From the NCBI GenBank assembly GCA_900769955.1, contig CAAGIP010000063.1, positions 1-13,326 of the forward strand: a stretch of 13,326 bases of DNA, read 5' to 3'. The translations under genes were made by a program, and so were the position numbers. The DNA comes from Spirochaetia bacterium (GTDB lineage: Bacteria; Spirochaetota; Spirochaetia; Sphaerochaetales; Sphaerochaetaceae). Position 1 is the first letter of the stretch, and every line of letters begins with the position of its first letter. The notes beneath the pieces were generated by a model. It saw nothing but the letters and a program-made list of their open reading frames with translations, did not search any database and was not told the DNA's origin. Shown here piece by piece: positions 13,066 to 13,326 of this stretch.

Positions 13066-13071
13066 CTGCCA

Positions 13072-13326
13072 TCATTTCCACTCCCCTGACCAGAACATCA
13101 CGTCCTGACTCGAGAGTCTCTTTTCTATCGCGCCTCTTTTCTTTTTAAAGCCTTCCCAGTCCTTTTCCTCACACCAGAGGGACTCAGCGAGAGCCACAAG
13201 ACGGGGAAATAACAGTGCTTCCGTATCACGGCCGAAGTCAACACGCTCAGTCCAGAGATTGCCCTGACCACCCAGGACAAGATCACCATGAACACCCATT
13301 TCAGCCCTGACAGGCTCGAAGTTATA
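13072..13326 (-). CDS. beta-N-acetylhexosaminidase (GH20), C-terminal part
   Basis: Only the last 84 residues are in the window; the gene continues beyond 13326. The frame reads YNFEPVRAE, then LGGQGNLWTE (residues 18-27 of the visible part), then LLFPRLVALAESLW. This is the conserved end of the GH20 catalytic barrel: the Trp and Glu of the WTE motif line the sugar-binding pocket, and the FPR-ALAE segment is the last barrel helix. GH20 enzymes release terminal GlcNAc or GalNAc from glycans or chitin oligosaccharides, which fits a gut or mucosal habitat. The short tail (about 30 residues after LAESLW) is normal for the family. An internal ATG at 13299 is not the true start. A signal peptide, if any, is outside the window. 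Confidence 0.92.
   Translation of the reverse strand, partial: YNFEPVRAEMGVHGDLVLGGQGNLWTERVDFGRDTEALLFPRLVALAESLWCEEKDWEGFKKKRGAIEKRLSSQDVMFWSGEWK

Overview
The window is a mid-GC bacterial chromosome fragment. It most resembles an anaerobic, host-associated spirochaete, perhaps of the Sphaerochaeta/Treponema side, but this is an inference from gene content and not a proven assignment. The evidence is: Shine-Dalgarno sites and sigma-70-type promoters (unlike Bacteroidetes), an exported protein that looks like a small outer-membrane barrel (unlike Firmicutes), glycogen and hexosamine carbohydrate genes, and Rpn-type and AAA-ATPase/PD-(D/E)XK genes that are common in gut bacteria.

Layout from left to right. 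Positions 67-1080 (-) hold an Rpn-family PD-(D/E)XK nuclease. Positions 1216-1491 (-) hold a small exported protein with its own promoter and terminator. Positions 1492-1957 are non-coding, with repeats, a dyad and two terminator-like structures. Positions 1958-3415 (-) are glycogen synthase glgA. It is divergent from an MFS transporter (3515-4711, +), which overlaps tail-to-tail with an AEC-family carrier (4698-5606, -). The AEC gene is divergent from an FkbM methyltransferase (5661-6707, +), followed by a MATE efflux pump (6751-8106, +). Abutting the pump is a decayed C-terminal fragment of an AAA ATPase (8107-8409, -). Next come an HSL-type alpha/beta-hydrolase (8638-9717, +) and an overlapping exported beta-rich protein (9707-10522, +). 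A complete AAA-ATPase-like/PD-(D/E)XK protein follows (10526-12094, -). Positions 12300-12600 hold a 36-residue holin-like membrane toxin with a candidate antisense antitoxin RNA. Positions 12724-12850 hold a candidate small RNA. The window ends in the C-terminus of a GH20 beta-hexosaminidase (13072-13326, -).

Most genes are single-gene units set head-to-head or tail-to-tail, not one pathway. The hydrolase and the exported protein are the only clearly coupled pair. The most interesting material is small and easily missed: (i) the type I toxin cassette, with convergent antisense RNA, a shared bidirectional terminator and long 5'-3' pairing; (ii) a candidate sRNA showing ACCUCCUUU, the anti-Shine-Dalgarno sequence, twice, once in its terminator loop; (iii) a recurrent architecture in which a -10-like hexamer ends 6-8 nt before the ATG, suggesting leaderless mRNAs for about five genes. 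All RNA and promoter calls are by-eye predictions.
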